Assembly: GCA_019925095.2 (NCBI GenBank)
Contig: CM034392.1
Span: 15,386,387-15,450,386, forward strand
Source of the DNA: Dendrolimus kikuchii
Lineage: Eukaryota; Arthropoda; Insecta; Lepidoptera; Lasiocampidae
Direction: 5' to 3'
DNA: 64,000 bases
Shown here piece by piece: positions 9,959 through 19,204 of this stretch. Position numbers and translations under genes: made by a program. Position 1 is the stretch's first letter, and each line of letters starts with the position of its first letter. Under the pieces are notes generated by a model, which was not told the DNA's origin, did no database searches, and saw only the letters and a program-made list of their open reading frames with translations.

Positions 9959-10861
9959 ATGGATTCTCTAAATATTACTTTTGATAAAATGGGCGAAGAA
10001 GATCAGCCATGTGCATCTGGTGAGATGAGTATTGACAGCTCATTGATAGATAGGGAGTCACCGCCGCAATATGTAACTTTATGACAAAAAAATACAGAAG
10101 TGAAAATGCAAGATTTACATAATGAATTACATTCTTTTCAATCGAATATCATAAACATGCTTGATGGTTGGTTTAAAAAACAAGATGAAAAATTCTCAAA
10201 ACTTATCGACGAATTTAGTGACATTAAAACCTCCATCAAATTTATTAACGAGCAGTATGAAGATCTAAGGGGGAAAAATGAAAAAATTGAGCGACGCGTG
10301 GCTGTACTTGAAGAAAAATCAACGCTGTTCCAGAATAACTCATCGCAAATTTCTATTTTAGAAAATAAAATGGATGTAATGGAACAACAAGCACGGCAGT
10401 GCAATGTTGAAATCAGTAATGTGCCAGAAAAACGAGGAGAAAACCTCTTAACAATTCTCCAAGAAATGTCGAGTCTAATGAAAGTTTCTCTGACTAAACA
10501 AGAAATAGTGTCGATTCATAGAGTGCCTCAACTTTCTCCTGGCAATTCAAATCCGAAAAATATAATATTAAAATTCTCAACTAGAAATGTGCGGGATAAT
10601 TTTATTGCTGCAGCACGCCTGAACAAGGGTATTACTTCAGAGCAACTTAAAATATCTGGACCTGTTACGAAGATTTATATAAACGAACACTTGACATTGA
10701 AGAACAAGAACTTGTTTCGGCAAGCGCGTAATACCGCCAGAGAAAAGAATTTTCGATTTGTTTGGGTCAAACATGGCACTATTTTTGTCAGGGCTAGCGA
10801 AACTGCTCCTGTTACTGCAATCAGATCCCAAAGTGATTTACTTAAAATTAAGAGCATGTAA
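9959..10861 (+). pseudogene. LINE ORF1, broken by one TGA after 41 codons
   Basis: The ATG at 9959 is in the same frame as the long downstream ORF1 reading (ATG 10106). It reads 41 codons, rich in acidic and Ser residues, then meets TGA at 10082-10084. Only eight codons separate that stop from the next in-frame ATG. The simplest reading is that ORF1 was one protein of about 300 aa and that an Arg CGA became TGA, a CpG-type transition. Re-initiation at 10106 could still give the 251-residue product. Alternatives are natural readthrough, or that the upstream codons are leader. A multi-copy alignment would settle it. Confidence 0.7.
10106..10861 (+). CDS. LINE ORF1 protein, coiled coil plus FP25K-like C-terminus
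   Basis: 251 residues from ATG 10106 (an in-frame GTG precedes it at 10100). Residues 1-110 are charged with regular hydrophobic spacing (IKFINEQYEDLRGKNEKIE region), consistent with a coiled coil that would trimerise the RNA-binding protein. The C-terminal roughly 130 residues carry the pattern IYINEHLT...LFRQAR, KNFRFVWVKHGTIFVR and IRSQSDL. That pattern is characteristic of the domain shared by insect LINE ORF1 proteins and the baculovirus FP25K protein. The expected role is binding the element RNA in the retrotransposition particle. It is probably a shortened form of the original ORF1 (see the nonsense codon at 10082). Confidence 0.85.
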   Translation: MQDLHNELHSFQSNIINMLDGWFKKQDEKFSKLIDEFSDIKTSIKFINEQYEDLRGKNEKIERRVAVLEEKSTLFQNNSSQISILENKMDVMEQQARQCNVEISNVPEKRGENLLTILQEMSSLMKVSLTKQEIVSIHRVPQLSPGNSNPKNIILKFSTRNVRDNFIAAARLNKGITSEQLKISGPVTKIYINEHLTLKNKNLFRQARNTAREKNFRFVWVKHGTIFVRASETAPVTAIRSQSDLLKIKSM

Positions 10862-11283
10862 AATAAGTTTAATCCATATATACAAAATCTTCTCAATATT
10901 TATATTGTACCTATCAGTAAAATTGCTCTGTCAAATTTATGTAGAATATTTTTGTAATTTCTGTAGTCTCTTAAATGTACACTACTCTGTGCATTTGTAT
11001 GTATGCGACGATTTGTACTCTTTGTCACTACGCATATTTTTTTCACCTACCCGCATTTTGGAGAATATCGTGTTTAGTTCTTATTTGATTTTATATTTTA
11101 ATTTTCTTTATAATTATCTAATATTTAACGTTTATATAAATATATATTTGTTACTATTGAAGCTTACAAAGTTGTACACGAGTATTGGTTCGGGAGAAGA
11201 CTCATCTCATGACAATTTTAATACCAAATTAAACTTATCAGTTCATCTTTGCATTAGTAATATTTTGACAAATATTAGTAAAA

Positions 11284-14202
11284 ATGACGGATAAAGTATC
11301 TATTTATTATCAAAACTGTCGAGGACTTAGAACAAAGTTAAATACTTTATACTCTAATATTCTAACTGAATGTTATGACATACTGATTTTGTCTGAAACA
11401 TGGCTAACGGCGAATATCTCGGATTGTGAAGTAGTTGATCCCCGTTACGTATTACATCGCTGTGATAGGGATCGTATGGCAACTGGCAAGCAAGACGGTG
11501 GTGGAGTACTGATTGCCACACGCCGCGACCTATCCGCTGATAGATGTTTTCTCACACTCGGTGACAATGAACAGCATAACATGGGTATGTTATCTTTAAT
11601 TGATTATGTGTTTCTTAAACTTAAAGTCGGTAACAAGTATTATGTAGTTTGTGGCGTTTACATTCCTCCTAATACAAATACAAAAATATACTCACTGTTC
11701 TTAAACGCTCTCTTGAATGAGTTAAACGATATAATTATTGAAAACTTTTACATGGTAGGTGATTTTAATCTACCTCACTTAGAATGGAAAGAGTTTACTT
11801 TAAACTTATCATGTACTTCATACTGTAACCTTAATATTGCAACCTTAATATATAATTTCCTGCAGTCGACAAAAAGTAAACAATATAACGACATTAAAAA
11901 TAGTATGGGTCGTGTCTTAGATTTATTTATTTCCAATTGTGAATCAGTTTGTGAGCCAATGTTGAGCCCATTGGTAGCTGTTGATTGCCTACACCCTCCT
12001 TTTAGCACATTCATCTGTCTAGGAGCACCCTATCAGATTATGAGTTCATTTCCTATTTTTAAATATTGCTTTCTAGAAGGGAAATATGCAATTATTAACG
12101 ATGAAATTCAAAGCATTGATTGGTCCAGTAGACTAAATAACTCATCTATGGATCTTTCAGTTAATAGTTTCTACGAAGTTATCTACGATATAATTCGCAA
12201 ATATATACCTAAACGTCGCACCAAAACCAATAATTTTCCAATTTGGTTTTCGCGTCCTCTTATTCATATCTTTAAAAATAAGGAGAAGGCCTGGATTAAA
12301 TGGAAAAAGTATAATACTACATATCATTACGAACAATTTTCTATGTTTCGCCGGAGATTTAAAACGCAAAGCAAAATATGTTTTAATAATTACATAGATA
12401 CCGTTGAGGACAATTTAAAAAGAGATGTTAAAACTTTCTGGTCTTACGTGAAGTCGCACAAAAGAAAATGTGGGATTCCGCATATTATGAATTACGAGGA
12501 TGTGAAGAGTAAAAAACCTGAGGAGGTTTGTCAACTTTTTGCTAACTTTTTTGCCTCAGTTTATGAACGCAGTCAGTATGACGGTAATCCAGAGAATTTA
12601 GAAACTATGCCCATTAATACAAACTGTGATTTGGCTTTATCCGAACTTCTAATCACTAAAAAACAAATTGTTACAGAACTTAAGGCATTAGATATTACCA
12701 AGGGACCTGGCCCTGATGGTCTTCCCCCCTTTTTTCTAAAAAATACCGCTGAAACTGTTGCTGTTCCTTTACTTATTCTCTATAATAGAAGTCTCATGGA
12801 AGGTATTGTTCCTAGCAATTGGAAAATGGCTAATATTACCCCGGTGTATAAAGGCGGGAATATAACTGACGTCACAAATTACCGTCCAATATCCTTACTG
12901 TCCACCTTGTCGAAAGTATTGGAACGCTTAGTACATAATTATATATATCCTGTCTTGCACAAACAAATTATGGAACAACAACATGGATTTGTTAAAAAAC
13001 GGTCTACAGTTAGTAATCTTCTTATTTTTACAGACTTTGTGTTTAAATCTATGGATAATCGCATTCAAGTAGATACTGTTTACACAGACTTTCGTAAGGC
13101 TTTTGACAAGGTGGACCACGACATACTGCTAAGGAAGCTTGCCTTCAATGGTATTCGAGGGAACCTACTGAGATGGTTCACCTCATACATAAAAAATAGG
13201 TCGCAACGTGTGGTAATTTATGGTCTCCACTCTGACATAATTTATGTAACGTCCGGTGTTGCCCAAGGATCAATTTTAGGGCCATTGCTTTTTGATATTT
13301 TTATCAATGATATTAATCAGTGTTTTAAACAAACTAATTTCTTGATGTACGCAGATGACCTCAAAATTTTTAAAGAAATTTTTACAATTCAGGATTGCAT
13401 CAAACTTCAAGATGATTTAAATTCACTTTCGGACTATTGTGTAGAAAATAAATTATATCTCAGCATAAATAAATGTAAATCAATTAGTTTTTCAAAAAAA
13501 ACCAACAAAATCGACTTCACATATTCACTTTGTAGTAACCCTCTAGAAAAAGTCACAGTAATAAAAGATTTGGGCATCTTTTTGGATTCCAAATTGCATT
13601 TTGATTTCCATGTAAACTATGTTTTAAATAAGGCATTCCAATTATTCGGCTTTGTAATGCGAACATGTAAACCGTTTAAGAGACCTTCTTCATATCTTCT
13701 GCTATACATGTCCTTAATTCGATCTCAGCTTGAATACGCCACAGCAATTTGGAACCCATTCTATACCAAATATAATAAGCAGTTAGAATCCGTTCAACGT
13801 AAATTCTTACGTTCCGTTAACTATCGCTGTTTCCATTCTAAGTCCTCGTACGAGACACTCCTTAGCAAGTACTCTATGCATAAACTTGAGACAAGGCGAA
13901 ATCTCCTGGATGCTATGCTTTTATACAACATTTGTCATGATAAATTTGATTGCATTACATTATCGAACCAAATAAGTTTTAGGGTTCCGCAAAGATTTCA
14001 CGTGATACGGAAGAACCGTACGCGTGATTTGTTTGCGGCTAAGATATCTAGAACTAACGCAGGTGAACGCGCCCCAATTAACAGGATAATGAAACTTTAC
14101 AATGAATATTATACAGAAGCTGACATATTTTTTCTAACCCCTTCTTTGTACAAAAAGAAAATTATAGAGTTGTCAATGGACGTACCTGTTACCCATCACT
14201 AA
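11284..14202 (+). CDS. LINE ORF2: APE endonuclease-reverse transcriptase, 972 aa
   Basis: Nicks target DNA and copies the element RNA from the nick. The endonuclease occupies residues 5-245, with N11 in QNCRG, E38 in SETWL, D160 and N162 in VGDFN, the LDLF motif at 212-215, and D234 and H237 in VDCLHP. The RT spans about 455-760: GPGPDGLPP, NYRPISLLS at 532-540, QHGFVKKRST at 566-575, D602 in YTDFRKAFD, GVAQGSILGPLLF at 658-670, and the YADD catalytic pair at 689-692. A C-terminal region with the IWNPFY and VQRKFLR blocks follows, and there is no RNase H domain. Every key residue is present and there are no internal stops or frameshifts, so the copy could be active in trans or cis. The start ATG at 11284 is the first in frame. 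Neighbouring ORF1 lies 422 nt upstream. Confidence 0.95.
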   Translation: MTDKVSIYYQNCRGLRTKLNTLYSNILTECYDILILSETWLTANISDCEVVDPRYVLHRCDRDRMATGKQDGGGVLIATRRDLSADRCFLTLGDNEQHNMGMLSLIDYVFLKLKVGNKYYVVCGVYIPPNTNTKIYSLFLNALLNELNDIIIENFYMVGDFNLPHLEWKEFTLNLSCTSYCNLNIATLIYNFLQSTKSKQYNDIKNSMGRVLDLFISNCESVCEPMLSPLVAVDCLHPPFSTFICLGAPYQIMSSFPIFKYCFLEGKYAIINDEIQSIDWSSRLNNSSMDLSVNSFYEVIYDIIRKYIPKRRTKTNNFPIWFSRPLIHIFKNKEKAWIKWKKYNTTYHYEQFSMFRRRFKTQSKICFNNYIDTVEDNLKRDVKTFWSYVKSHKRKCGIPHIMNYEDVKSKKPEEVCQLFANFFASVYERSQYDGNPENLETMPINTNCDLALSELLITKKQIVTELKALDITKGPGPDGLPPFFLKNTAETVAVPLLILYNRSLMEGIVPSNWKMANITPVYKGGNITDVTNYRPISLLSTLSKVLERLVHNYIYPVLHKQIMEQQHGFVKKRSTVSNLLIFTDFVFKSMDNRIQVDTVYTDFRKAFDKVDHDILLRKLAFNGIRGNLLRWFTSYIKNRSQRVVIYGLHSDIIYVTSGVAQGSILGPLLFDIFINDINQCFKQTNFLMYADDLKIFKEIFTIQDCIKLQDDLNSLSDYCVENKLYLSINKCKSISFSKKTNKIDFTYSLCSNPLEKVTVIKDLGIFLDSKLHFDFHVNYVLNKAFQLFGFVMRTCKPFKRPSSYLLLYMSLIRSQLEYATAIWNPFYTKYNKQLESVQRKFLRSVNYRCFHSKSSYETLLSKYSMHKLETRRNLLDAMLLYNICHDKFDCITLSNQISFRVPQRFHVIRKNRTRDLFAAKISRTNAGERAPINRIMKLYNEYYTEADIFFLTPSLYKKKIIELSMDVPVTHH

Positions 14203-14460
14203 CAGATATCAGTTAAGTACTGTAGTGAATTTTATATCTATTGACGACTGTGTACCAAATCTTTCATTCAATTCGTAATTCTCTGGGTAGTAACTGACTG
14301 ACAGACAGACGGATTTATTTCTTAATTTTTCTATTATAGTTGTGGGCAACATCGCTGGTTGCGCCACGAGTAATATTTACCTATAGTTTGTATTTTTTAG
14401 TTTCCTTAGTGGTGTAATTGTTCGTTGCCCTAAATATTAAAAAAAAAAAAAAAAAAAAAA

Positions 14461-14679
14461 ACACCATTAGCACTAGGTCTAACCGTTTCACGTCGATATC
14501 CTGTGAGACTGTAGTATCACATCGATCGAGCCAGTCCGAGAAGCCGAGATTATTCTATCTTCTATCTATTCTTCTTCTTATTATTCTATCATCTGGGTTT
14601 ATACCCAGTCTTTCTTCGTTCCAGTGAAGTAACCGGATTTGAATGGCGAGCCTTTTTTTATGGATAACTCAGGGGAATG
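14461..14679. other. Flank between the LINE and the LTR element; half of a split repeat
   Basis: After the LINE target duplication the sequence runs to 'ggataactcaggggaatgcc', which matches the start of a repeat seen at 31385-31430 ('taacccagaggaatgtcttt'). Its continuation ('cttgcgacacgcac') resumes at 15832, past the LTR element. No gene. Confidence 0.5.
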
Positions 14680-14775
14680 CCTTTTTAGTAGTTTTTATAA
14701 ATGAAACACCGAGTTCTAGACAACAACTGACTTTAATCCGTACTCACCATCTGATATTCAAAACTACCCACAACA

Positions 14776-14787
14776 TCTCCCCCATAT
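14776..14787 (-). other. Polypurine tract of the Gypsy-type element
   Basis: Minus strand reads TATGGGGGAGA directly abutting the LTR start TGTTGTGGG. This is the standard plus-strand primer position upstream of a 3' LTR. It confirms the element's orientation. Confidence 0.7.
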
Positions 14788-15069
14788 TTAGTATAACAAT
14801 ATATAAGTATTTATACGCTAATAAACTACAAAAACAATTTTATACTAACACTACTTATGGATAACATCAAAATACACATCCATGTATACATTTCTGTGTC
14901 TTACAATATGCTAATAACTTTATATGTTTATATATCTGTAGTAAGTTATATGTTTCTTATAATATACTATGTATAATGTGTTTTAAATGTAACAGTTGCG
15001 TATATTTATCATCTATATCCCCCTTCTTTTTATTTTTTAATTATATGATTATTGATTTATATATTATTA

Positions 15070-15070
15070 T

Positions 15071-15132
<62 letters not shown>

Positions 15133-15140
15133 CTCTCTCT
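15070..15140. repeat. (TA)n then (CT)n microsatellite
   Basis: A TA run of nearly 60 bp followed by a short CT run, inside the deleted LTR element between its ORF and the polypurine tract. Tyr-Ile open frames across it are artefacts. Confidence 0.95.
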
Positions 15141-15142
15141 AT

Positions 15143-15721
15143 TTATTTATCCTTTATTAACTTTAACTTCTTTCCCGCTATTAATTTTGCCTTTCTTTGA
15201 GGCATTTTTGATAATGTATGTTGTACAGAAGCAGCTGTGTTGTTATGGTAATGATTTTTATTATTTTGAATGTCAGCAGCCCCTGTGCAACTGACGTCCG
15301 AATCCGCATCCTCGAACTCGTTGTCACTGCATTCAGGACACGATTGCTTGGAGTTCGACGATGACAGACGATCACCCGTGTCGCATTTTATAAGATGACG
15401 ACGATTGCGTGTAAATCTGCTACCTATTTTATTTTGTATGATATAAGAGCGCGGTGTATCGGCCTCCCCTACTACTTTAGCGCGGCATCTTTTTTTATCT
15501 TTTTCTGTATCATTCTTAAAAGTGAACGTTTGATATGCGTCAAAATCTTCTGGCCCTATAAGGTTCACGAGCAGACTAGCTTGCACTCCTGACGATTCAG
15601 AATGAACCCCGGATGCCTTTACAAATAGCTGGAATTGTTGCCTCCACCGCTTCCAGGCGTCGGCCCGCGCCACGGGGCCTTTCTCAAAATTCAACTCGGG
15701 CGGCGGTCTCGCGTGTTCCAT
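15143..15721 (-). pseudogene. Gag-pol deletion fusion ORF, 192 aa
   Basis: Residues 1 to about 80 look like the N-terminus of a Gypsy-type gag: RPPPELNFEKG at the start, WKRWRQQFQLFVKASG near 23-38, then LLVNLIGPEDFDAYQTF. The frame then jumps, around residue 85, to ADTPRSYIIQ...RFTRNRRHL near 108-130, which is the extreme C-terminus of a Gypsy pol after integrase. Protease, RT, RNase H and integrase are missing. The join is in frame, so a 192-aa hybrid could still be translated. The remaining tail is acidic and then Lys-rich and is not recognised. The element is non-autonomous. Confidence 0.75.
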
Positions 15722-15825
15722 TGTTACGATTTATACGCACATATACACAAATCACTAACTTTTTGCTATAATTTTATAATATATATTATACCATCACCAT
15801 CTGATATTCAAAACTACCCACAACA

Positions 15826-16335
15826 GCTTTGTCTTGCGACACGCACTGTCAGATACGGGGGAGGTCTAATGCAGCGCTTAGTGCCGCCTGCATGAGTGCG
15901 TGTGGGACCCTCAAATGGTGTTAGTACCTCTCCCCGAACGGAGTGTCGACGAACTACACACTAAACCTAACCCGCGCCCAGACGAATACACCTTGTAACA
16001 ATGCCACGGGATCTAGAACAGAGTTACTGCACCGTGACGTCCTAGTGTGTAAGTTTGGTACAACCTCGGGAAGCATGGCGTACGTCTATATCAGCAGAAG
16101 TAAAGGATCACTTCTACTCCCGTATATAGCGGCCCTCTGTGAAGCCTGGTAAGCCTTAGGCAAATTTCACTAAACCACAGAGGTCGTTATTGATTATCAT
16201 GGTCGCAGTAATATTGTCCAAAATCTACTCCTGTGGAAGCTGTACTCTATAGATGTATCCCGCTGCGCAATGGTATAGTGAAATCATGAAAGATTAGAGT
16301 TGGCCCTTATTCACGGAACTATGGGATGAAAACAA
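15826..16335. repeat. Second half of a repeat split by the LTR element
   Basis: Begins 'gctttgtcttgcgacacgca', and a related stretch at 31410-31480 has 'tcttgcgacacgcacacg' and 'caaatttcactaacaaataa'. The corresponding 5' half lies at 14641-14680. The region is more GC-rich than its surroundings and holds only short frames with no recognised protein. Class unknown. Confidence 0.5.
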
Positions 16336-16344
16336 CTTTCCCTT

Positions 16345-16550
16345 TTTTTATTGTCAAAAGCTAGCCAACAAACAGATGATTCAGTCGATGGAAAGTGGTT
16401 ACCGTCGCCTGTGAACGTTTGCAACACCAGGGGCGCTATCAACGCGGTGCCATCTTCGAAGAAATTTTATAGCGTCCTTCTTAAATGTCCCCATATAGTA
16501 GCGCAGAGGGAAAACCAGTAGCGTACACTTATTCCTAGGAAAAATTGTAC
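16345..16550 (-). pseudogene. LINE 3' end (family L1w), decayed RT C-terminus
   Basis: On the plus strand: t-run, 'gatggaaagtggttaccgtc', 'gtttgcaacaccaggggcgc', then decayed coding sequence around 'tcttaaatgtccccatatag'. This is the same element family as 23040-23430, in reverse, with many changes. Confidence 0.6.
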
Positions 16551-16584
16551 ATAAACGTGTGGCATATACTTACTATGAAAATAT

Positions 16585-17077
16585 TGTTACGAGTTGCAGG
16601 ACTCGAATTAAAATGCCGTTGGAATTATTATAGTGTTTATTAGAACTATACAAACACGTATAATACAGGTACAAATATAACCGAACGCACCCAGTCCAAA
16701 CGTAATGCACAATTCAATAACAAGCGCAAAGTCCATCACTAAATAGATTACCGAATGTACACAAGTCTTGCTTCGTTCGTGGTTACCGCTCGACTGCCTC
16801 ATCTCTCCATTGGGGCATTGCTTTATACTGCACAGATGCAATATGTCTACTTGGCGGCGTGGACCGTATTTCTTAGAATCAGTTTGTACTTTTAAATCCG
16901 AGACACCCGGCAGTGATCACAATACAACAATAGGCCGTAAAAGATTACAATACACAATGGGCTGTTTTTTTAATCACAAAGTAAACAAAAGAAGTCTAAA
17001 TGCCGAAAAGGTAATAAAATGTGTTTCTACAGGTATGCAGGTGTGAATTTGTCTTTGTCGGCACCTAGGTCGTAACA
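16585..17077 (+). mobile_element. Solo LTR, 493 bp, with 4-bp target duplication
   Basis: Starts TGTTACGA and ends TCGTAACA, a perfect 8-bp terminal inverted repeat of the TG...CA type. It is flanked on both sides by ATAT (16581-16584 and 17078-17081), the 4-bp duplication typical of Ty3/Gypsy integration. No internal coding region is present, as expected after LTR-LTR recombination. A related LTR 3' part lies at 1-233. Orientation is inferred only from that match. Confidence 0.85.
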
Positions 17078-17089
17078 ATATTATAATAG

Positions 17090-17545
17090 TATTCTCTTAG
17101 AACTTTTTCATATAAGTTATTAGATGAAGCGTTGTTAAAAGCTTTCAAACTCTTTAAAAAATTGTCGCCGTCCTAATATTGAAACTATTAGGTGGAGAAT
17201 TCTTATAAAATCAAGTTTCTTCATCTAAAATTATATTTTCAACGAAAATTAGTTTGAACAGTTTTTTTATGAGGAGTATTTTCGATTAAATACCTTTTTA
17301 CATCGTATTTTGTAGCCAAATGACTAACAGTAAACTTTCGTTACCTTTATGAAATCCTTCATTATATAGACTGATAAGCACTTGGTCTTTTTTTACATTT
17401 AGCGACTTTGGGAAATTTACCTATACAATATTAAGAAAGTAGAATTTATACGAAGTAATTTAAATTAATGTTTAATAACTTCAATCCCGAAAAACATGCA
17501 GGCTCGAATCTTGGCAGTTTTCTTAATATGCATATTATTAAAATG
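17090..17545. other. AT-rich stretch, no gene seen
   Basis: No recognisable coding, RNA or repeat boundary. Confidence 0.4.
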
Positions 17546-17559
17546 ATTACGTGTTTATG

Positions 17560-17725
17560 TTGAAGGAAAATATCGTAATAAAAGCTGCATACAGAGACAC
17601 CCGATGTGCCCAACCTGCTAATCCGCCTTGGACAAACATGGCGGCTATACTGTCCGTTTCCCTAAAAATTGGGAGGACCGAGCCCAACAGTGGGACATTT
17701 AAGGGTACTTATTATTATTCTAATT
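17560..17725 (-). mobile_element. SINE-like repeat family E, reverse copy
   Basis: On the plus strand it contains 'gatgtgcccaacctgctaat', 'ccgccttggacaaa' and 'gagcccaacagtgggacatt'. This is the reverse complement of 28370-28500 ('cccactgctgggctcgagcc', 'ccaaggcggcttggcaggtt'). A truncated copy of a SINE ubiquitous in Lepidoptera. Confidence 0.75.
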
Positions 17726-17956
17726 TTATTCAAACACGAAGACGCACTTTTGATAGTGTAAGGGGTTGAATGAAAAATCACGAATAAAGTAGTGCCATCT
17801 TGTGGTACGATTCGCCATATCATATTAATATATGTTGATTTAGAGTAAATACAATGGTTCTTACACGTTTTCATAGCTTTTAAGAGATGGCGCCTTAAAA
17901 TTGTCTAAGAAGAAAGAAGTAAAATGAAAAAGGACGAAAATTTGGTAATATTGCTT

Positions 17957-18003
17957 ATAGCATGGAAAAACAATACTATTATTATTTTTCTTCCATGCTA
18001 TAG
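17957..18003. repeat. Short inverted repeat (hairpin)
   Basis: The arm 'gcttatagcatggaa' pairs with 'ttccatgctatagcc' around an A/T-rich loop. Stem about 14 bp with a mismatch near its base. No terminator role is expected in this genome. Confidence 0.6.
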
Positions 18004-18403
18004 CCTTAGTTTTCTAAAGCAAAATATTATTAGTACTTATATAAATAATTATGTACACAGGCATTGCTAAAAGATCTAGGTATGTACAAACATATTTTTA
18101 TGGTATGTGCTGGAGTTGACTGCATTCAAAACAAATACAATATCGGACGCGGGATATGTATCAACAGGTTTATATTTAAGCTAACGTTTTGTTTAATAAA
18201 ACGGGGTTCAAATGAAAATACCTACTTATAATCTGTTCTTCTACACAATTTAAAATAAGCCCATTATTTGTAAAAGCTTTGTAGAAAGGTCACGCCTATA
18301 AAAATGATTTAGCCTATGTAATATTATATACCGTCTTGAGTAATAACAACGGGATTTTTCCTAGGAGCCTTCTTATTCAGCCCAATATTAGTTGGGTATA
18401 TAA

Positions 18404-18805
18404 ATGGATCCTTTCATAACAGGGTCAGGGTACTGTGCGAGTGGTATGGCGCAAGCGCGTGTAAAGTTCAAGGTCAGGTGCCCTGGAAGATTTTCCTCGG
18501 GGGTCGTCGGCCGAGCCCTTATTTCAGGCGTAGTTGATCCGGGGACTCGCGACCTTCACCGCGGCATGACCCAGCGAGGCACGTGTATCCCCTGCGTAGG
18601 CGGTGAACAGGCCTCTATTAGTGTTACAGATCGCGAAATCGTCCCACCTACCCATTCCCGTGATACCGATCCCACAGTTACTTCTTATTATCATTATGCT
18701 GTAAACATTATCAGTAATAAGACAACTTATCTAAGCGCTTATAAACGTGCTAAAATAACTTTCAACACATTTTATCGACGTTTGACTTTCGTAATGTTTG
18801 TATGA
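18404..18805 (+). CDS. Unrecognised 133-codon open frame in a GC-rich patch
   Basis: The frame reads MDPFITGSGY...TFVMFV. Its first roughly 95 codons lie in a GC-rich, CpG-containing patch (18430-18680) that contrasts with the AT-rich flanks. I recognise no domain. It could be a host exon, an old mobile-element fragment or chance. A TATA-like 'gggtatataaatgg' lies just upstream at 18395, and a perfect TCAAGGTCA at 18468-18476 matches the monomer site bound by FTZ-F1/ERR-type nuclear receptors. There is no splice or homology evidence, so the gene call is weak. Confidence 0.2.
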   Translation: MDPFITGSGYCASGMAQARVKFKVRCPGRFSSGVVGRALISGVVDPGTRDLHRGMTQRGTCIPCVGGEQASISVTDREIVPPTHSRDTDPTVTSYYHYAVNIISNKTTYLSAYKRAKITFNTFYRRLTFVMFV

Positions 18806-18910
18806 GAATAATGTGTTACAGCGTTGTATGGAGATATCTCACGAAAATAATAAATAAGAAAGTACACAATATATTACAATGTCAATATTTCTTTCTTCCA
18901 AATATTATTT

Positions 18911-18983
18911 CGTCGTCGTCGTCAGCCATTTGCACTACTGCTGGACGTAGACCTCCCCAAGTCGGGGAGGTCATCCCCAAAAC
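18911..18983 (-). repeat. Very short LINE 3' end stub
   Basis: Contains 'cgtcgtcgtcgtcagcc' (a trinucleotide tail) and 'ctgctggacgtagacctccc', the reverse complement of the last codons of the RT C-terminus seen at 58375-58625. A possible 7-bp duplication attattt flanks it at 18904-18910 and 18984-18990. Confidence 0.55.
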
Positions 18984-19204
18984 ATTATTTATTTGTTTTG
19001 AAATAATTTAAAATATAATTTAACTATTGTGTGTTGGCAGACAATACAAGACACTGGAAGTATTTAAAACAAATACTTTCCACCTAATATTTAATTATTA
19101 TCTGATTATATTTAATTTTCTGGAATGAAAACCTAAAGTAAGTTATTTACTGGTCTGGTTGTTCCGGACCCTAGCGTTGTGCAATGTGTTAATATTATTA
19201 TTTA

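Larger units (their letters stand above)
9792..14460 (+). mobile_element. Full-length non-LTR retrotransposon (CR1/Jockey-like)
   Basis: The element spans 4.67 kb: a 5' UTR starting 'cattcgttcg', ORF1 (9959-10861, one nonsense codon), a 422-nt gap, ORF2 (11284-14202, intact), a 3' UTR and an A-run from 14439. The duplication acaccatt at 9784-9791 and 14461-14468 (10 bp if the two preceding A are counted) fixes both ends. Because the 5' end is at the duplication and ORF1 keeps its start, the copy is not 5'-truncated. ORF2 combines an APE-type endonuclease with an RT and no RNase H. Clade assignment within the CR1/Jockey group needs a tree. Confidence 0.93.
14680..15825 (-). mobile_element. Internally deleted Gypsy-type LTR retrotransposon
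   Basis: Read on the minus strand, both ends begin with the same LTR start, TGTTGTGGGTAGTTTTGAAT..., at 15825 and 14775. A purine tract GGGGGAGA lies immediately before the second one, where a polypurine tract should be. The 5' LTR matches for only about 32 bp and then passes straight into leader sequence ending ...GTAACA before the ATG, so most of that LTR is gone. The only ORF is a gag-pol fusion remnant (15143-15721). The left boundary (3' LTR end, about 14680) is uncertain. A long (TA)n run sits at 15070-15127. Confidence 0.7.

Noticed and set aside
10758..11294. 178-codon frame overlapping the end of LINE ORF1
   Set aside because: Out of frame with ORF1 and ORF2, hydrophobic AT-driven composition, and it lies in the inter-ORF region.
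14976..15294. Open frames over the TA/CT microsatellite
   Set aside because: Low-complexity translation only.
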